DNA of 52,266 bases from Xanthomonas codiaei (GTDB taxonomy: Bacteria > Pseudomonadota > Gammaproteobacteria > Xanthomonadales > Xanthomonadaceae): the NCBI RefSeq assembly GCF_002939785.1, contig NZ_MDEC01000033.1, forward strand, positions 1 to 52,266, read 5' to 3'. Made by a program: the position numbers and the translations under genes. The number at the start of each line of letters is the position of its first letter. Position 1 is the stretch's first letter. Positions 38,205 through 48,211 of the stretch are shown here, one piece after another. Under the pieces are notes generated by a model. It saw only the letters and a program-made list of their open reading frames with translations. It was not told the origin of the DNA and searched no databases.

Positions 38205-39131
38205 TCAGTACTTGGCCACGCCGTTGTCCACCTCGTCCGACCACGCGTCGATACCGCCGGTGACGTTGTAGACATTGGTGAAGCCCAGGCCGCGGAAATG
38301 CTCGGCCGCCTGCAGGCTGCGCCCGCCGCGGTGGCACAGGAACGCCAGCGGGGTGTCCTTGGGCAACCGTTCGATCGCCTGGCGCTCGTGCGCATCCAGG
38401 GTGCGGAACGGTGCGGCCACCGTGGCCAGTGCACGTTCGTCGGCCGGGCGCACGTCCACCAGGGTCAGGCTGCCGGCCTTGAGGCGGTCGTCGGCATCGC
38501 GCACCGACAGTTCCTGCACCGGCTTGGGCGCATTCGGATTGTCGATGGCCAGGCCGCGGCCGCGGATGTCGTCGACCCAGTCGATGGTGATGCCGTCGGC
38601 GCGGCGCGCGCTGGCCAGGTCGAACTGCACGCGCAGGCCATTGGATTCGGCCGCGATGGCGTTCGGGTTGGTCGGCGCCAGCTGGAAGTTGGGCTGGAAG
38701 TTGGCGTCGATGGCCAGCGTCAGCGAAGCATCCGGCGCGTCGGCCAGCGCACCCTTGAGCATGTCCACCGCCGCCGGGGTAATGGTGATCTTGGGCGGGC
38801 TGCGGTCCGGCGCCTGCAGGCCGAGCATGCTGCTCAACTCGCCGCTGTCGGCCATCTGCACGATGATGTCGCTGCCGCCGACCAGCTCGCCGTCCACGTA
38901 CAGCTGCGGAATGGTCGGCCAGTCGCCATAGGCCTTGATGCCCTCGCGGATCTCTTGGTCGGCCAGCACGTTGACGTGGGCATAGTCGATGCCCAGGCCG
39001 TCCAGCACGCCGACCGCCTTGGCCGAAAAACCGCACTGCGGCATACCGGGCTGGCCTTTCATGAAGAGCACCACGCGGCTGGATTGCAGCAGCGTATCGA
39101 TACGGGAACGCAGGGCGGGATCGAGGGACAT
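38205..39131 (-). CDS. Three-domain fusion: monothiol glutaredoxin, IscA-like domain, rhodanese
   Basis: A 308-residue cytoplasmic protein. Residues 1-105 are a Grx4-type monothiol glutaredoxin with active site CGFS (33-36), WPTIPQLYVDGELVGG and SDII; such proteins bind or transfer Fe-S clusters with glutathione. Residues about 114-202 resemble an A-type Fe-S carrier (ITITPAAVDMLK at the start, GITIDWVDDIRGRGL and DNPNAP at the end), but the three cluster-binding cysteines are absent. Residues about 212-308 are a rhodanese with Cys266 in CHRGGRS. It probably works in Fe-S or sulfur trafficking. A terminator follows. Confidence 0.88.
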   Translation of the reverse strand: MSLDPALRSRIDTLLQSSRVVLFMKGQPGMPQCGFSAKAVGVLDGLGIDYAHVNVLADQEIREGIKAYGDWPTIPQLYVDGELVGGSDIIVQMADSGELSSMLGLQAPDRSPPKITITPAAVDMLKGALADAPDASLTLAIDANFQPNFQLAPTNPNAIAAESNGLRVQFDLASARRADGITIDWVDDIRGRGLAIDNPNAPKPVQELSVRDADDRLKAGSLTLVDVRPADERALATVAAPFRTLDAHERQAIERLPKDTPLAFLCHRGGRSLQAAEHFRGLGFTNVYNVTGGIDAWSDEVDNGVAKY

Positions 39132-39191
39132 GGCAGCACTTCGGTCGGGTCGTGGAGACCGTCCATTCTACGCCGCATGGCATCATGCGGC

Positions 39192-39968
39192 ATGACCACG
39201 CCGGAAACGCTGTATCGCACCCCCTCGCGCCCGTACCGCTGGGTGGGCCTGTTCGCCCTCTCGCAGGCGGCGGTGGCGCTGCTGTGGTGGCACCTGGGCT
39301 GGGCCTGGGGCCTGCCTGCGCTGTTGCTGTCGCATGCGCTGTTCGTGGTGCCGGTGTTCCTGCCGCGTGCACGGCTGTACGCGCCGGTGCTGGCGCGGCT
39401 GCCCGGGCGCGCCCCGCAGGTGTGGCTGACCATCGACGACGGCCCCTCCGACGACACCCCGGCCATTCTCGATCTGCTCGACGCCTATGACGCCCAGGCG
39501 ACATTCTTCGTGGTCGGTGCACGCGCCGAGCAGCGGCCGGAGCTGGTGCGCGAGATCGTGCGGCGCGGGCATGGCATCGGCAATCACAGCCATACCCATC
39601 CGCAGGCCTGGTTCTGGGCGCTGGGACCGCGCCGCATGGCGCAGGAGATCGGCCGGGCGCAGCGCACGCTGGCGGCCATCACCGGGCAGGCGCCGCGGCT
39701 GTACCGCTCGGTGGTCGGCATGACCAATCCCTTCGTCGCCTCGCCGCTGCGCGCGCACGGGCTGACCCGGGTGGCCTGGAGCGCGCGCGGCTTCGACGGC
39801 GTGCGTTGCGAGCCGGACGCCACCGTGGCGCGCATCGTGCGCGACCTGCAGCCCGGCGCGATCGTGTTGCTGCACGAGGGCGCCGCGCACGGCCATAACC
39901 TCACCATCCTGCGCGGCGTGCTGGAGGCGATGCAGGCGCGCGGGCTGGTGGGGCGGCGGCCGGATTGA
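39192..39968 (+). CDS. Polysaccharide deacetylase (CE4, NodB-like), membrane anchored
   Basis: A 258-residue protein. Two hydrophobic segments near residues 18-55 (GLFALSQAAVALLWWHLGW and LPALLLSHALFVVPVFLP) anchor it. The NodB domain follows, with WLTIDDGPSDDTPAILDLL (catalytic Asp, metal Asp), ATFFVVG, the metal His pair in GNHSHTHP, the RS-V-GMTNPF region in place of RPP, and LHEG near the end. It should remove acetyl groups from cell-envelope or exopolysaccharide sugars. Start is ATG 39192, the other side of a short divergent spacer from the glutaredoxin fusion. Confidence 0.85.
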   Translation: MTTPETLYRTPSRPYRWVGLFALSQAAVALLWWHLGWAWGLPALLLSHALFVVPVFLPRARLYAPVLARLPGRAPQVWLTIDDGPSDDTPAILDLLDAYDAQATFFVVGARAEQRPELVREIVRRGHGIGNHSHTHPQAWFWALGPRRMAQEIGRAQRTLAAITGQAPRLYRSVVGMTNPFVASPLRAHGLTRVAWSARGFDGVRCEPDATVARIVRDLQPGAIVLLHEGAAHGHNLTILRGVLEAMQARGLVGRRPD

Positions 39969-40474
39969 GATCGGCGCGGGCGGTGTGCGCTGCCAGCGCA
40001 CGCGGCGCCGCAGCTTGGCGTGTCGGCGCCTGCGGCTGACGCAGTGGGTGCGCCACGTTGCATCGGGAGTGCGGCGATACGCCAGCGTGCACGGTCAGGC
40101 CGCTGCTGCCGGTAGCGCCTGTGGTCGTCGCCGATCAGTGCGCGCGCTGCATGTTGCCTTGGCTGGGCTGGCGCGGCAGCCAGGTGCCGGGGCAGGGAGC
40201 CAGACGCGGCAATACAACGAACGCAGAGGCGGCAGCGCGTATGGAGGTGTAACGCGGAAGTTTCCATCGCGTCGCATGCGAGTGGTGTGCCGTCAGGTCA
40301 CACCGGTGCGTCCGCAGGGTCAGTTCCGCGCGGCTGGGTTCTATTGACAGCAGTTTCAAGCAGATCGAACATGCGCGCCCCAGCCAGCTTTCGGATCGTG
40401 CTGTTTCGCGCTGCGATCCGCGCCAGCCTCCATGGCCGTCGTCGACGGCAGTTTTCGATCATGAGGCTGACCCT
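39969..40474. other. Intergenic region before the TonB-siderophore receptor
   Basis: A 506-nt spacer without a gene. It contains TGCGCTG/CAGCGCA (39986-40000), a possible end hairpin for the deacetylase gene, a 6-bp inverted repeat GGTGTG/CACACC (40284-40304), and a TTGACA at 40345-40350 without a good -10. No convincing Fur box was seen. Confidence 0.45.
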
Positions 40475-42658
40475 ATGTTTCATCGCAGTGTCTGCGCGCG
40501 CGCCGCCGTGTGTGCGGATTTGCGTTTCTCGCGCGTCGGTCCGACGCAGTGCCTGCTGGCTGTGGCCTGTGCGTGGCCGTGGATGGTTGCCGCGCAGTCG
40601 GGCACGCGCGATCCGGTCGATCTGGATGGCCTGCAGGTCCAGGCGCATCGCGGTGCCGCCACCGAGGGGCGCGATTCCTATACTGCCGATATCGCCCGCA
40701 GTTCGACCAAGCTGGAGCTGTCGCCGCGCGATACCCCGCAGTCGGTGGTGGTGGTGACGCGCCAGCAGATCGTCGATCGCAATCTGCAATCGCTGCAGGA
40801 CGTCACCGACACCGTGGCCGGCTTCAATTCGCCGACCTGGGATACCGAGCGCACCTACATCACCGCACGCGGCTTCGAGGTGGACTACTACCGCATCGAC
40901 GGCATTCCCACCGACTACAGCGGCGATGTGCAGCAGAACATGGCGATCTACGACCGGGTGGAAATCGTCCGCGGCGCCAACGGCCTGACCTCCGGTGCGG
41001 GCAGCCCGGCCGCCTCCATCGACCTGTTGCGCAAGCACGCCGACAGCGGTGTGACCACCGGCCGCGTGGATCTGTCGGCCGGTCGCTGGGATCGCTATCG
41101 CGGCACCGCCGATCTGCAGTCGCCCCTGAATGCCGCTGGCAACGTGCGCGGCCGCGTGGTGGCCAGCTACGAAGACAAGCAGTCGTTCCGCGATTACTAC
41201 AGCAAGCAATCCACGTTGTTCTACGGCATTGTCGATGCCGATTTCAGCGCGTCCACCAGCGGGTATGTCGGCGTCAACAAGCAGCGCAACGACGGGCGCG
41301 GCACCACCTGGGGCGGGGTGCCGGCGTATTTCAGCGATGGCAGCCGCACCGACTTCGCTCGCTCGGATGCGTTCACGCCGCGCTGGGCGCGTGGCGTGGC
41401 CGATACCACCAACGCCTTCGCCGGGCTGACCCATCGCTTCGACAACGGCGCGCAGCTGCACATGGAGTATTCGCACCAGCGTTTCGAAACCGACTGGAAG
41501 TCGGTGCTGTTCGGCTATCTGGATTATCCGGACAAGGACACCGGCCTGGGCCTAGCCAGTACCTTCGGCGGCAGCTACCCCACGCTCAGCGCGCAAAACA
41601 GTCTGGATGCCTGTGTCAGCCTGCCGCTGGGGCTGTGGGGCCGCGAGCACGAGATCGTGGCCGGCGCCACCTGGATGAACCGCACCATCCGCAGCTGGTC
41701 CAACCTGCCATTGCAACCGCTGGTGGCCGAAAGCGTCTACGCCTGGACCGGCAGCATGGCGCAGCCGGCATGGTCGCCGCTGAGCAAGGGCGAAGAGCGC
41801 CAGGTGCGCCAGGTGGCCGCCTATGCGGCCGGGCGCTTCCAGCTGAGCGATGCGCTGAAGGCGATCGTGGGCGCGCGCGTCACCGACTGGAAAAGCACAG
41901 ATCAGCTGCAGCCGGCCAATTCCTACGCGCGCCGAGGCCGCACCACGCCGTATGCCGGCCTGATCTTCGATGTGGATGAGCATCATTCGCTGTATGCCAG
42001 CTACACCGGCATCTTCAAGCCGCAGAACAATCGCGACCGCGGCGGGCGCTATCTGGATCCGCTGGAAGGCAACAGCTACGAGGTCGGCGCCAAGGGCGCC
42101 TATTTCGATGGCCAGCTCAACGCTGCACTGGCGCTGTTCCGTATCGAGCAGGACAACCTGGCCGTCAACGACCCGGGGCAGCTGGTGCCGGGCACCACCA
42201 CCCAGGCCTATCTGGCCGCCAAGGGCACGGTCAGCCAGGGCGTGGAGTTTCAGCTCGATGGGCAGCTGTCCGAGCAATGGCGCATCGCGTTCGGGTTTGC
42301 CCAGTTCGATGCCAACGACGCCAGCGGCGTGGACGTCAACCCGGCCAGCCCGCGTCGCGAAGCGACGTTGTTTACCAGTTGGCAGACCGGGCCATGGCGG
42401 CTCGGTGGCGGGCTGAGCTGGCAATCGCCGATCCACGAATTGATGGCCGGTCCGCTGGGCACCACGCAGCGGCTCAGCCAGGGCAGCGTGGTGCTGGCCA
42501 ATGCGATGGCGCGTTACGACATCACCCAGGCATGGTCGGCGCAACTCAATGTGCGCAATCTGTTCGATCGCCGCTACTACGCCAACATCGTCTACCAGAG
42601 CCAGCTGATCTACGGCGACCCGCGCGATGTGGAGCTGACGTTGTCCTGGAAGTTCTAA
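40475..42658 (+). CDS. TonB-dependent siderophore receptor (FpvA/FhuE-like)
   Basis: A 727-residue outer-membrane receptor. The signal peptide is unusually long (cleavage near MVAAQS, about residue 40). The plug has RDTPQSVVVVTRQQI, the YITARGFEVDYYRIDGIP segment and VEIVRGANGLTSGAGSPAASI, all characteristic of TonB-siderophore receptors. The barrel ends NLFDRRYYANIVYQ and a C-terminal Phe (LSWKF). It lacks an N-terminal signalling domain, so it is not a transducer. GAGG precedes the start. Likely substrate is a hydroxamate-type or mixed ferric siderophore, inferred from family resemblance only. Confidence 0.92.
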   Translation: MFHRSVCARAAVCADLRFSRVGPTQCLLAVACAWPWMVAAQSGTRDPVDLDGLQVQAHRGAATEGRDSYTADIARSSTKLELSPRDTPQSVVVVTRQQIVDRNLQSLQDVTDTVAGFNSPTWDTERTYITARGFEVDYYRIDGIPTDYSGDVQQNMAIYDRVEIVRGANGLTSGAGSPAASIDLLRKHADSGVTTGRVDLSAGRWDRYRGTADLQSPLNAAGNVRGRVVASYEDKQSFRDYYSKQSTLFYGIVDADFSASTSGYVGVNKQRNDGRGTTWGGVPAYFSDGSRTDFARSDAFTPRWARGVADTTNAFAGLTHRFDNGAQLHMEYSHQRFETDWKSVLFGYLDYPDKDTGLGLASTFGGSYPTLSAQNSLDACVSLPLGLWGREHEIVAGATWMNRTIRSWSNLPLQPLVAESVYAWTGSMAQPAWSPLSKGEERQVRQVAAYAAGRFQLSDALKAIVGARVTDWKSTDQLQPANSYARRGRTTPYAGLIFDVDEHHSLYASYTGIFKPQNNRDRGGRYLDPLEGNSYEVGAKGAYFDGQLNAALALFRIEQDNLAVNDPGQLVPGTTTQAYLAAKGTVSQGVEFQLDGQLSEQWRIAFGFAQFDANDASGVDVNPASPRREATLFTSWQTGPWRLGGGLSWQSPIHELMAGPLGTTQRLSQGSVVLANAMARYDITQAWSAQLNVRNLFDRRYYANIVYQSQLIYGDPRDVELTLSWKF

Positions 42659-42800
42659 GAGCGCTGACAAACCGCAGCGAGCGATCGTCAGGCAGCTGCG
42701 GACGGCGCGGAGGAACCGGAGTGTACGAGCGGTACATACCGATTCCGAGCGCCGGCCGCACCCGCCTGGCGGCCGCGCAGGAATTGTGTGAGTTGCTTTA
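42657..42800 (-). repeat. Copy D of the about 140-bp dispersed repeat
   Basis: In reverse orientation it reads TTCCTGCGCGGCCGCCAGGC, GGAATCGGTATGTACCGCTC, GTACACTCCGGTTCCTCC, CCTGACGATCGCTCG and GGTTTGTCAGCGCTCTTA in the same order as copy C. Its end overlaps the receptor stop codon. It lies between the convergent receptor and methyltransferase genes. Confidence 0.88.
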
Positions 42801-42899
42801 AGGGGTAGCGCGGCGCGCGTCGGCTGCGCAGGTCAGCAATGGAGACGGTGCATGCAGCCACCGGGTCTGCTTGCACTGGTCTTGCCAAGACCGCCGCGC

Positions 42900-43571
42900 T
42901 CAGCGCGGCTCGGCCACGATCAGCCAGTTGTTGAACGGCGTATTGCCGTACAGCGGCGCAAACGTGGCGCGCAGGCCTGCGGCATCCAGCTGCGCCTGCA
43001 GGCTGTCGCGGGTGGGGTAGCTGCGCGGCATGCGTTGCATCCATCCGCTAAGGTGCGCCAGCACGTCGGTGACGCGGCTGGTGCGGCCGCGCCGGCTGTC
43101 GTCGCCCAGCGCGCTGCGGATCACCAGCTTGGCACCGGGGGTCAGCATCTGCGCCACGCTGCGCAGCAGGCCGGCCTGCATGTCCGTCTGCAGGTACTGC
43201 AGCACATCCAGGATGGTCACGCTGCCCTGGTGCTGCGGCCATGCCAGGCTCAGGTCGACCACTTCGAATCGGGTGTCGCCCAGCGCCGAACGCTGCGCGA
43301 TGTGCTGCGCGCGGCGGATCTTGGAGGCATCCACATCCACGCCGTAGTACGCCAGCGCCTGGCCATCGGCGCGCAGGGCATGGGCAAGCAGGCCCAGCCC
43401 GCAGCCCAGGTCCAGCACTGGCGCGGTGGTGCTGCGCAGTTGCGCCAGCACGCCCGGATACAGCGGGTCGGTGCGCAGCTTGGCCTGGGTGTAGTAGTAG
43501 TCGTAGCGGTTGCCCAGCGGATGCGGGGGCAGGAAGGCACGTGCAATGGCCAGCGCCTGTGCGCGGCTCAT
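42900..43571 (-). CDS. Class I SAM-dependent methyltransferase
   Basis: A 223-residue cytoplasmic protein with motif I VLDLGCGLGLLAHAL (residues 52-66), an acidic motif II YYGVDVD, and VTILDVLQYLQ as motif IV. The N-terminal part (FLPPHPLGNRYDYYYTQAKL) is aromatic rich. The acceptor is unknown; the fold is common for small-molecule or lipid methyltransferases. A 254-nt spacer without recognisable features separates it from the SGNH hydrolase gene upstream on the same strand. Confidence 0.85.
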   Translation of the reverse strand: MSRAQALAIARAFLPPHPLGNRYDYYYTQAKLRTDPLYPGVLAQLRSTTAPVLDLGCGLGLLAHALRADGQALAYYGVDVDASKIRRAQHIAQRSALGDTRFEVVDLSLAWPQHQGSVTILDVLQYLQTDMQAGLLRSVAQMLTPGAKLVIRSALGDDSRRGRTSRVTDVLAHLSGWMQRMPRSYPTRDSLQAQLDAAGLRATFAPLYGNTPFNNWLIVAEPR

Positions 43572-43825
43572 CGGTTGGGTAGCGGGGCTATGCAATGTCG
43601 TTCCTTGGCAATCAGACGTGCTGCGCGGGTAGCTTAGGGCCTGGCGGCGCGATTGGGGTAGGCCGGGTTTGGCGTTTTTGCCACCCGCCTGGACAAGCCA
43701 GGACGTACTGGCGGCAGCGCTGGAGAACATGGGCAGACGCAGGTCTCGCGCTGCATGCGAGAGCGGCAGGGCCGTGGCCGAATGAGTCTTTCGCCTCGCG
43801 CGCGAGCGCCGGGTGCGGGGGCTGG

Positions 43826-44488
43826 CTAGACCGGCAGAGAGCCGATGGAGTCCACCGAACCGACTGCGCCCAGTGCATCGCGCGCCGCAGGCAAGGCCAC
43901 CGCGGCCCAGCGCGCATACATCGCGGGCGAGGGGTGCAGGCCATCGTCGACCAGCATCTCCACCGCATCGCCGCCGTCGCGGCTGGTGGGTGTGATATCG
44001 ACGAAGCGGACTGCGCGCTCGGCACAGCACTCCGCCGCCACAGCGTTGAACGCGTCGATCTGCGCCGCAACCAGGCCGGCATCGCGGCCCTGCGCGCGTG
44101 CGAACGGCGTCAGCCCCCAATCGGGAATGGACAGCACCAGCACGCGTGCGGCGTGGCCGCCGGCAAGTTCGATCGCGCGCTGCAACAGCGCATCGAACTG
44201 GCTGCGGTACTCGTCCAGTGACCGCTCGCGGTACTGGTTGTTGACCCCGATCAACAGGCTTACCAGATCGAACGGACCCTGTGGCGCAGCGGCATCGAGA
44301 CCGGCCTGCAGCTCGTCGGTGGTCCAGCCAGTGGTGGCGATGATCTGCGGCGGCGCCACGTTCCAACCGTAGGCACGCAACCCATCGACCAGCTGTACCG
44401 GCCACCGTTGCGCTGGGGCAACGCCTTCGCCGATGGTGTAGGAATCGCCGAGCGCCAGATAGCGCAGCGGCGCGGCAGACGCCGCCAT
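43826..44488 (-). CDS. SGNH/GDSL hydrolase
   Basis: A 220-residue esterase-like protein. Block I is YLALGDSYTIGEG with the nucleophile Ser, block III is LIGVNNQY (Asn of the oxyanion hole), and block V is DDGLHPS with the catalytic Asp and His. No signal peptide is evident. The substrate is unknown; SGNH enzymes deacylate lipids, sugars or thioesters. Its start codon overlaps the alaA stop by one base (TGATG), so the two are translationally coupled, although their biochemical link is not obvious. Confidence 0.87.
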   Translation of the reverse strand: MAASAAPLRYLALGDSYTIGEGVAPAQRWPVQLVDGLRAYGWNVAPPQIIATTGWTTDELQAGLDAAAPQGPFDLVSLLIGVNNQYRERSLDEYRSQFDALLQRAIELAGGHAARVLVLSIPDWGLTPFARAQGRDAGLVAAQIDAFNAVAAECCAERAVRFVDITPTSRDGGDAVEMLVDDGLHPSPAMYARWAAVALPAARDALGAVGSVDSIGSLPV

Positions 44489-45759
44489 CAGGCGACGCTG
44501 CGCGACTTGAGTGGCACGACCTTGGTCACGGCTTCCGCACGGCGTGTCAGTGCCCGGTCGATGCGCGCGAACACGTCGCGCATCACGCTGGCTTCCGGCA
44601 TCAGGGTCACGCGGAAATGGTGGCGATACGGCACGTTGAAGCTGGAGCCGGGCACCACCAGCACGCCTTCCTCGTTCATCAGATCGAGTGCGAACGCGTG
44701 ATCGTCGAAGTTGCGCGCGGCCGCGCCCACCACCGCCGGGAACGCATACAACGCACCGGCCGGTGCCACCAGCTGCAGATGCTCGCTGGCCGCACAGGCC
44801 TCGATCACCGCGCGGCGGGTTTCGTATAGACGGCCACCCGGCGCGCACAGCGCCGAAATGGTGTCCGGCCCGTTGACGGCCGCATCGATGGCGTACTGGC
44901 CGGGCACATTGGCGCACAGGCGCAAGGCGCCGAGCAGATCCATTGCGTTACGCAGGTCGTTGATGCGCGATTGCTCGCCGGACAGCAGCGCCCAGCCCAC
45001 CCGCCAGCCGCAGGCGCGGTGCACCTTGCTCAGGCCGCTGAAGGTGATGCACGGATGCGCACCGGCCAGCGGCGCCACCGGCACGAATGCCGCACCGTCA
45101 TAGAGCACCTGGTCGTAGATCTCATCGACCATCAGCAGCAGGTTGTGCTTGGTCGCGATCGCCACGATGCGCTCCAGCAACTCGCGCGAGTAGCTGGCGC
45201 CGCTGGGGTTGTTCGGATTGATCAGCACGATGGCGCGGGTACGCGAGGACACCAGCGTCTCGATCTCCACCGGATCCGGCTGGAAGCCGTTCTCCGGCGC
45301 GCAGCGGTAGTACACCGGGCGGCCGTCGTTGAGGATGGTGGCCGCCGACCACAGCGGGTAGTCGGGCGAGGGCACCAGCACTTCGTCGCCCGGATTGAGC
45401 AGGGCGCGCAGCGACAGGTCGATCAGCTCGCTGACGCCGTTGCCGACGAAGATCCGGTCGGGGTGCGCATCGGGGTGCTGGCGGCGCGAATACGCGGTGG
45501 CGATGGCTTCGCGCGCTTCCGGCAGGCCCTGCTGATGGGTGTAGGGATCGGTGCGGCCCATGTCGTCGGCGATCGCGCGCTGCAGATGCTCCGGCGCGCG
45601 GAACCCGAATGCGCCCGGATTACCGATATTGAGCTTGATCAGCTTACGGCCCTGGGCCTCCAGCTCCCGCGCTCGCCGCGCCAGTTCGCCCCGGATTTCG
45701 TAGCGGACTTCGGACAGACGCTCGCGGATGGCGAGCGGCTTTTGCGGGGCAGTGGACAT
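44488..45759 (-). CDS. alaA: Alanine-synthesising aminotransferase
   Basis: A 423-residue fold-type I aminotransferase of the AlaA (YfbQ) group, which makes alanine from pyruvate with glutamate. Landmarks are NIGNPGAFGFRAPEHL at the substrate site, PSPDYPLW, INPNNPSGA, DEIYDQVLYDG, the PLP lysine in FSGLSKVHRACGWRVGW near residue 250, and the substrate-binding Arg in HHFRVTLMPE. The start at MSTAPQKP fits the family; an upstream frame to 45867 is not conserved-looking. It precedes and overlaps the SGNH hydrolase gene and is divergent from the type I secretion genes. Confidence 0.9.
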   Translation of the reverse strand: MSTAPQKPLAIRERLSEVRYEIRGELARRARELEAQGRKLIKLNIGNPGAFGFRAPEHLQRAIADDMGRTDPYTHQQGLPEAREAIATAYSRRQHPDAHPDRIFVGNGVSELIDLSLRALLNPGDEVLVPSPDYPLWSAATILNDGRPVYYRCAPENGFQPDPVEIETLVSSRTRAIVLINPNNPSGASYSRELLERIVAIATKHNLLLMVDEIYDQVLYDGAAFVPVAPLAGAHPCITFSGLSKVHRACGWRVGWALLSGEQSRINDLRNAMDLLGALRLCANVPGQYAIDAAVNGPDTISALCAPGGRLYETRRAVIEACAASEHLQLVAPAGALYAFPAVVGAAARNFDDHAFALDLMNEEGVLVVPGSSFNVPYRHHFRVTLMPEASVMRDVFARIDRALTRRAEAVTKVVPLKSRSVA

Positions 45760-45932
45760 ACGGCGGGCCGGTTGTAGGCGTGAGGCTTGGCATGGTAGCG
45801 GAAATATGACAGGCAGACATGCTTGCATCGGCAACGATGTCAAGTGGCGCCCCTTGCTGCTCACCATTAGTAGGTATTGCCATCAGGGAATGACCCGACC
45901 GGCATCAGTGGCTGCGTCTCAGCCCGGGAGAC

Positions 45933-45979
45933 GGCTGATTGAGAAAATAGATCGTCAGCACGGGGTTGGCTGATTGACA
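45933..45979 (+). promoter_or_regulatory. Direct repeats and -35-like element upstream of the type I secretion genes
   Basis: GGCTGATTGA occurs at 45933-45942 and again at 45968-45977, 35 bp apart. The second overlaps TTGACA (45974-45979), a consensus -35. The matching -10 (around 45997-46003) is weak, which suits an activator-dependent promoter. Distance to the ABC transporter start is about 67 nt. Confidence 0.4.
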
Positions 45980-46045
45980 GGTTCTTAACATCCCAAGATT
46001 CTATTCCATCACTTGAGCCCGTCGGCTCTCAGCAAGGAACGCGTT

Positions 46046-48211
46046 ATGTCAGGGGGAAGTGCGTCGCTCTCGTTAGTCGAGGGCGGCTCGTCGGTGCATG
46101 ATCGGCCGGATCTGGGGCTGCAGGGACTTGTCCTTCTGGCGCAATTTCATGGGATTGCCGCCGATGCGACGCAGTTGGCGCATGGCTTTGGCCGTGGGGG
46201 TGAGCCATTCGACGAGACCACGCTGCTGCTGGCGGCCAAGCAACTGGGCTTGAAAGCCAAGGTGGTCGCCCAGCCGGCCGCGCGGATCGGCATGGCTGCA
46301 CTGCCGGCTCTGGCACTGGTGCCGGGAGGTGACGCGTTCATCGTGGCCAAGGTCGGAGCGGACCAGATCCTGATCCACGATCTGGTCGAAAAGCGGCCGC
46401 GCTGCATTTCACCCGCCGAGTTCGAGGCGCGTTACCAGGGGCGGTTGCTGCAGGTCGCCTCGCGCGCCTCGGTGCTCGGCGATCTGGCCAAGTTCGATTT
46501 CAGCTGGTTCATCCCTGCGGTGGTCAAGTATCGCAAGTTGATGATCGAGGTCTTCGTCGTCTCGTTCTTCATCCAGCTGTTCGCGCTGATCACGCCGCTG
46601 TTCTATCAGGTGGTGATGGACAAGGTGCTGGTGCATAACGGTCTGACCACACTGGACGTGATCGCGATCGGGTTGGTCTCGATGGCGGTGTTCGATGTGC
46701 TGCTGTCCGGCCTACGCACCTATGTCTTTGCGCATACCACCAGCAAGATCGACGTGGAGCTGGGCGCGAGACTGTTCCGGCATGTGTTGTCGCTGCCGTT
46801 GGCGTACTTCGAGTCGCGGCGCGTTGGCGACACCATTGCGCGTGTCCGCGAGCTGGAAAACATCCGCAACTTCCTGACCGGGCAGGCGCTGACCTCGGTA
46901 CTGGACCTGTTCTTTACGGTGGTCTTTCTGTCGGTGATGTTCTGGTACAGCGGCTGGCTGACCTTGATCGTGGTGCTGTCGTTGCCGCTGTACGCCACCA
47001 TCTCTGGCCTGATCACCCCGGTGCTGCGTCAGCGTTTGAACGACAAGTTCGCGCGTGGCGCAGACAACCAATCGTTCCTGGTGGAGACGGTCAGCGGCAT
47101 CGGCACGGTCAAGGCGATGGCTGTGGATCCACGCGTGACCCGTACCTGGGACAACCAGCTGGCCGGCTATGTCAGCGCCGGCTTCAACGTCACCCGCATC
47201 GCCACGCTGGGCCAGCAAGGCGTGCAACTGGTGCAGAAGCTCACCGCTGTGGCAGTGCTGTTCTGGGGCGCCAAACTGGTGATGGAAGGCAAGCTGTCGA
47301 TCGGCCAGCTGATTGCCTTCAACATGCTGTCGGGCCAGGTCACCGCACCGATCATCCGCCTGGCCCAGTTATGGCAGGACTTCCAGCAGGTCGGTATCTC
47401 GGTCGAGCGGCTGGGCGACATCCTCAATACCCGCACCGAGGTGCCGGGCAGCCGCCTGGCGTTGCCGCCGATCCGTGGGCAGGTGACGTTCGAACGAGTG
47501 ACCTTCCGCTATCGGCCGGACGCACCAGAAGTGCTCAACGGCATCGAGCTGGATATTCGCCCGGGCGAGATCATCGGCATTGTCGGCCGTTCCGGCTCCG
47601 GCAAGAGCACGCTGACCAAGCTGGTGCAGCGGCTCTACACGCCCGAGCGCGGGCGGGTGCTGATCGATGGCCAGGACCTGGCGCTGGCCGATCCGGCCTG
47701 GCTGCGTCGTCAGCTGGGCGTGGTGCTGCAGGAAAACTTCCTGTTCAACCGCAGCGTGCGCGAAAACATCGCCCTGACCGATCCCGGCATGCCGCTGGAG
47801 CGGGTGATCCATGCGGCCAAGCTGGCAGGTGCCCACGACTTCATTCTGGAATTGCCGGAAGGCTACGACACCAAAGTTGGCGAGCACGGCACCGGTTTGT
47901 CGGGTGGGCAGCGCCAGCGTATCGCGATCGCACGTGCCTTGATAGGCGACCCACGCATCCTGATTCTCGACGAAGCCACCAGTGCGCTGGACTACGAGTC
48001 CGAGCACGCGGTAATGAGCAACATGCGCGCGATCTGCAAGGGTCGCACCGTGCTGATCATCGCCCATCGCCTGTCCACCGTGCGGCAGGCCAATCGCATT
48101 GTCGTGGTGGAGAAGGGGCGCATCGTCGAGAGCGGCTCGCACGCCGAGCTGGTCGACCGCCCGGAAGGCCAGTACGCGCATCTGTACAGACTGCAACAGG
48201 GGACACCATGA
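46046..48211 (+). CDS. Type I secretion ABC transporter, HlyB-like
   Basis: A 721-residue inner-membrane exporter for unfolded proteins. Residues about 1-130 are a C39-like domain in which the catalytic Cys is missing ([17 protein letters not shown]), the form found in transporters of RTX proteins rather than bacteriocin-processing ones. Six membrane helices follow, then the nucleotide-binding domain with Walker [11 protein letters not shown], signature LSGGQRQR, Walker [12 protein letters not shown] and the His switch AHRLST. AAGGA supports ATG 46046. It overlaps hlyD by 4 nt. No TolC gene is in the window, so an outer-membrane channel must come from elsewhere. Confidence 0.93.
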   Translation: MSGGSASLSLVEGGSSVHDRPDLGLQGLVLLAQFHGIAADATQLAHGFGRGGEPFDETTLLLAAKQLGLKAKVVAQPAARIGMAALPALALVPGGDAFIVAKVGADQILIHDLVEKRPRCISPAEFEARYQGRLLQVASRASVLGDLAKFDFSWFIPAVVKYRKLMIEVFVVSFFIQLFALITPLFYQVVMDKVLVHNGLTTLDVIAIGLVSMAVFDVLLSGLRTYVFAHTTSKIDVELGARLFRHVLSLPLAYFESRRVGDTIARVRELENIRNFLTGQALTSVLDLFFTVVFLSVMFWYSGWLTLIVVLSLPLYATISGLITPVLRQRLNDKFARGADNQSFLVETVSGIGTVKAMAVDPRVTRTWDNQLAGYVSAGFNVTRIATLGQQGVQLVQKLTAVAVLFWGAKLVMEGKLSIGQLIAFNMLSGQVTAPIIRLAQLWQDFQQVGISVERLGDILNTRTEVPGSRLALPPIRGQVTFERVTFRYRPDAPEVLNGIELDIRPGEIIGIVGRSGSGKSTLTKLVQRLYTPERGRVLIDGQDLALADPAWLRRQLGVVLQENFLFNRSVRENIALTDPGMPLERVIHAAKLAGAHDFILELPEGYDTKVGEHGTGLSGGQRQRIAIARALIGDPRILILDEATSALDYESEHAVMSNMRAICKGRTVLIIAHRLSTVRQANRIVVVEKGRIVESGSHAELVDRPEGQYAHLYRLQQGTP

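Noticed and set aside
40345..40375. TTGACA promoter before the TonB-siderophore receptor
   Set aside because: The spacing leads to GAACAT-like sequence with poor -10 match and no Fur-box palindrome could be recognised, so it is not listed as a feature.
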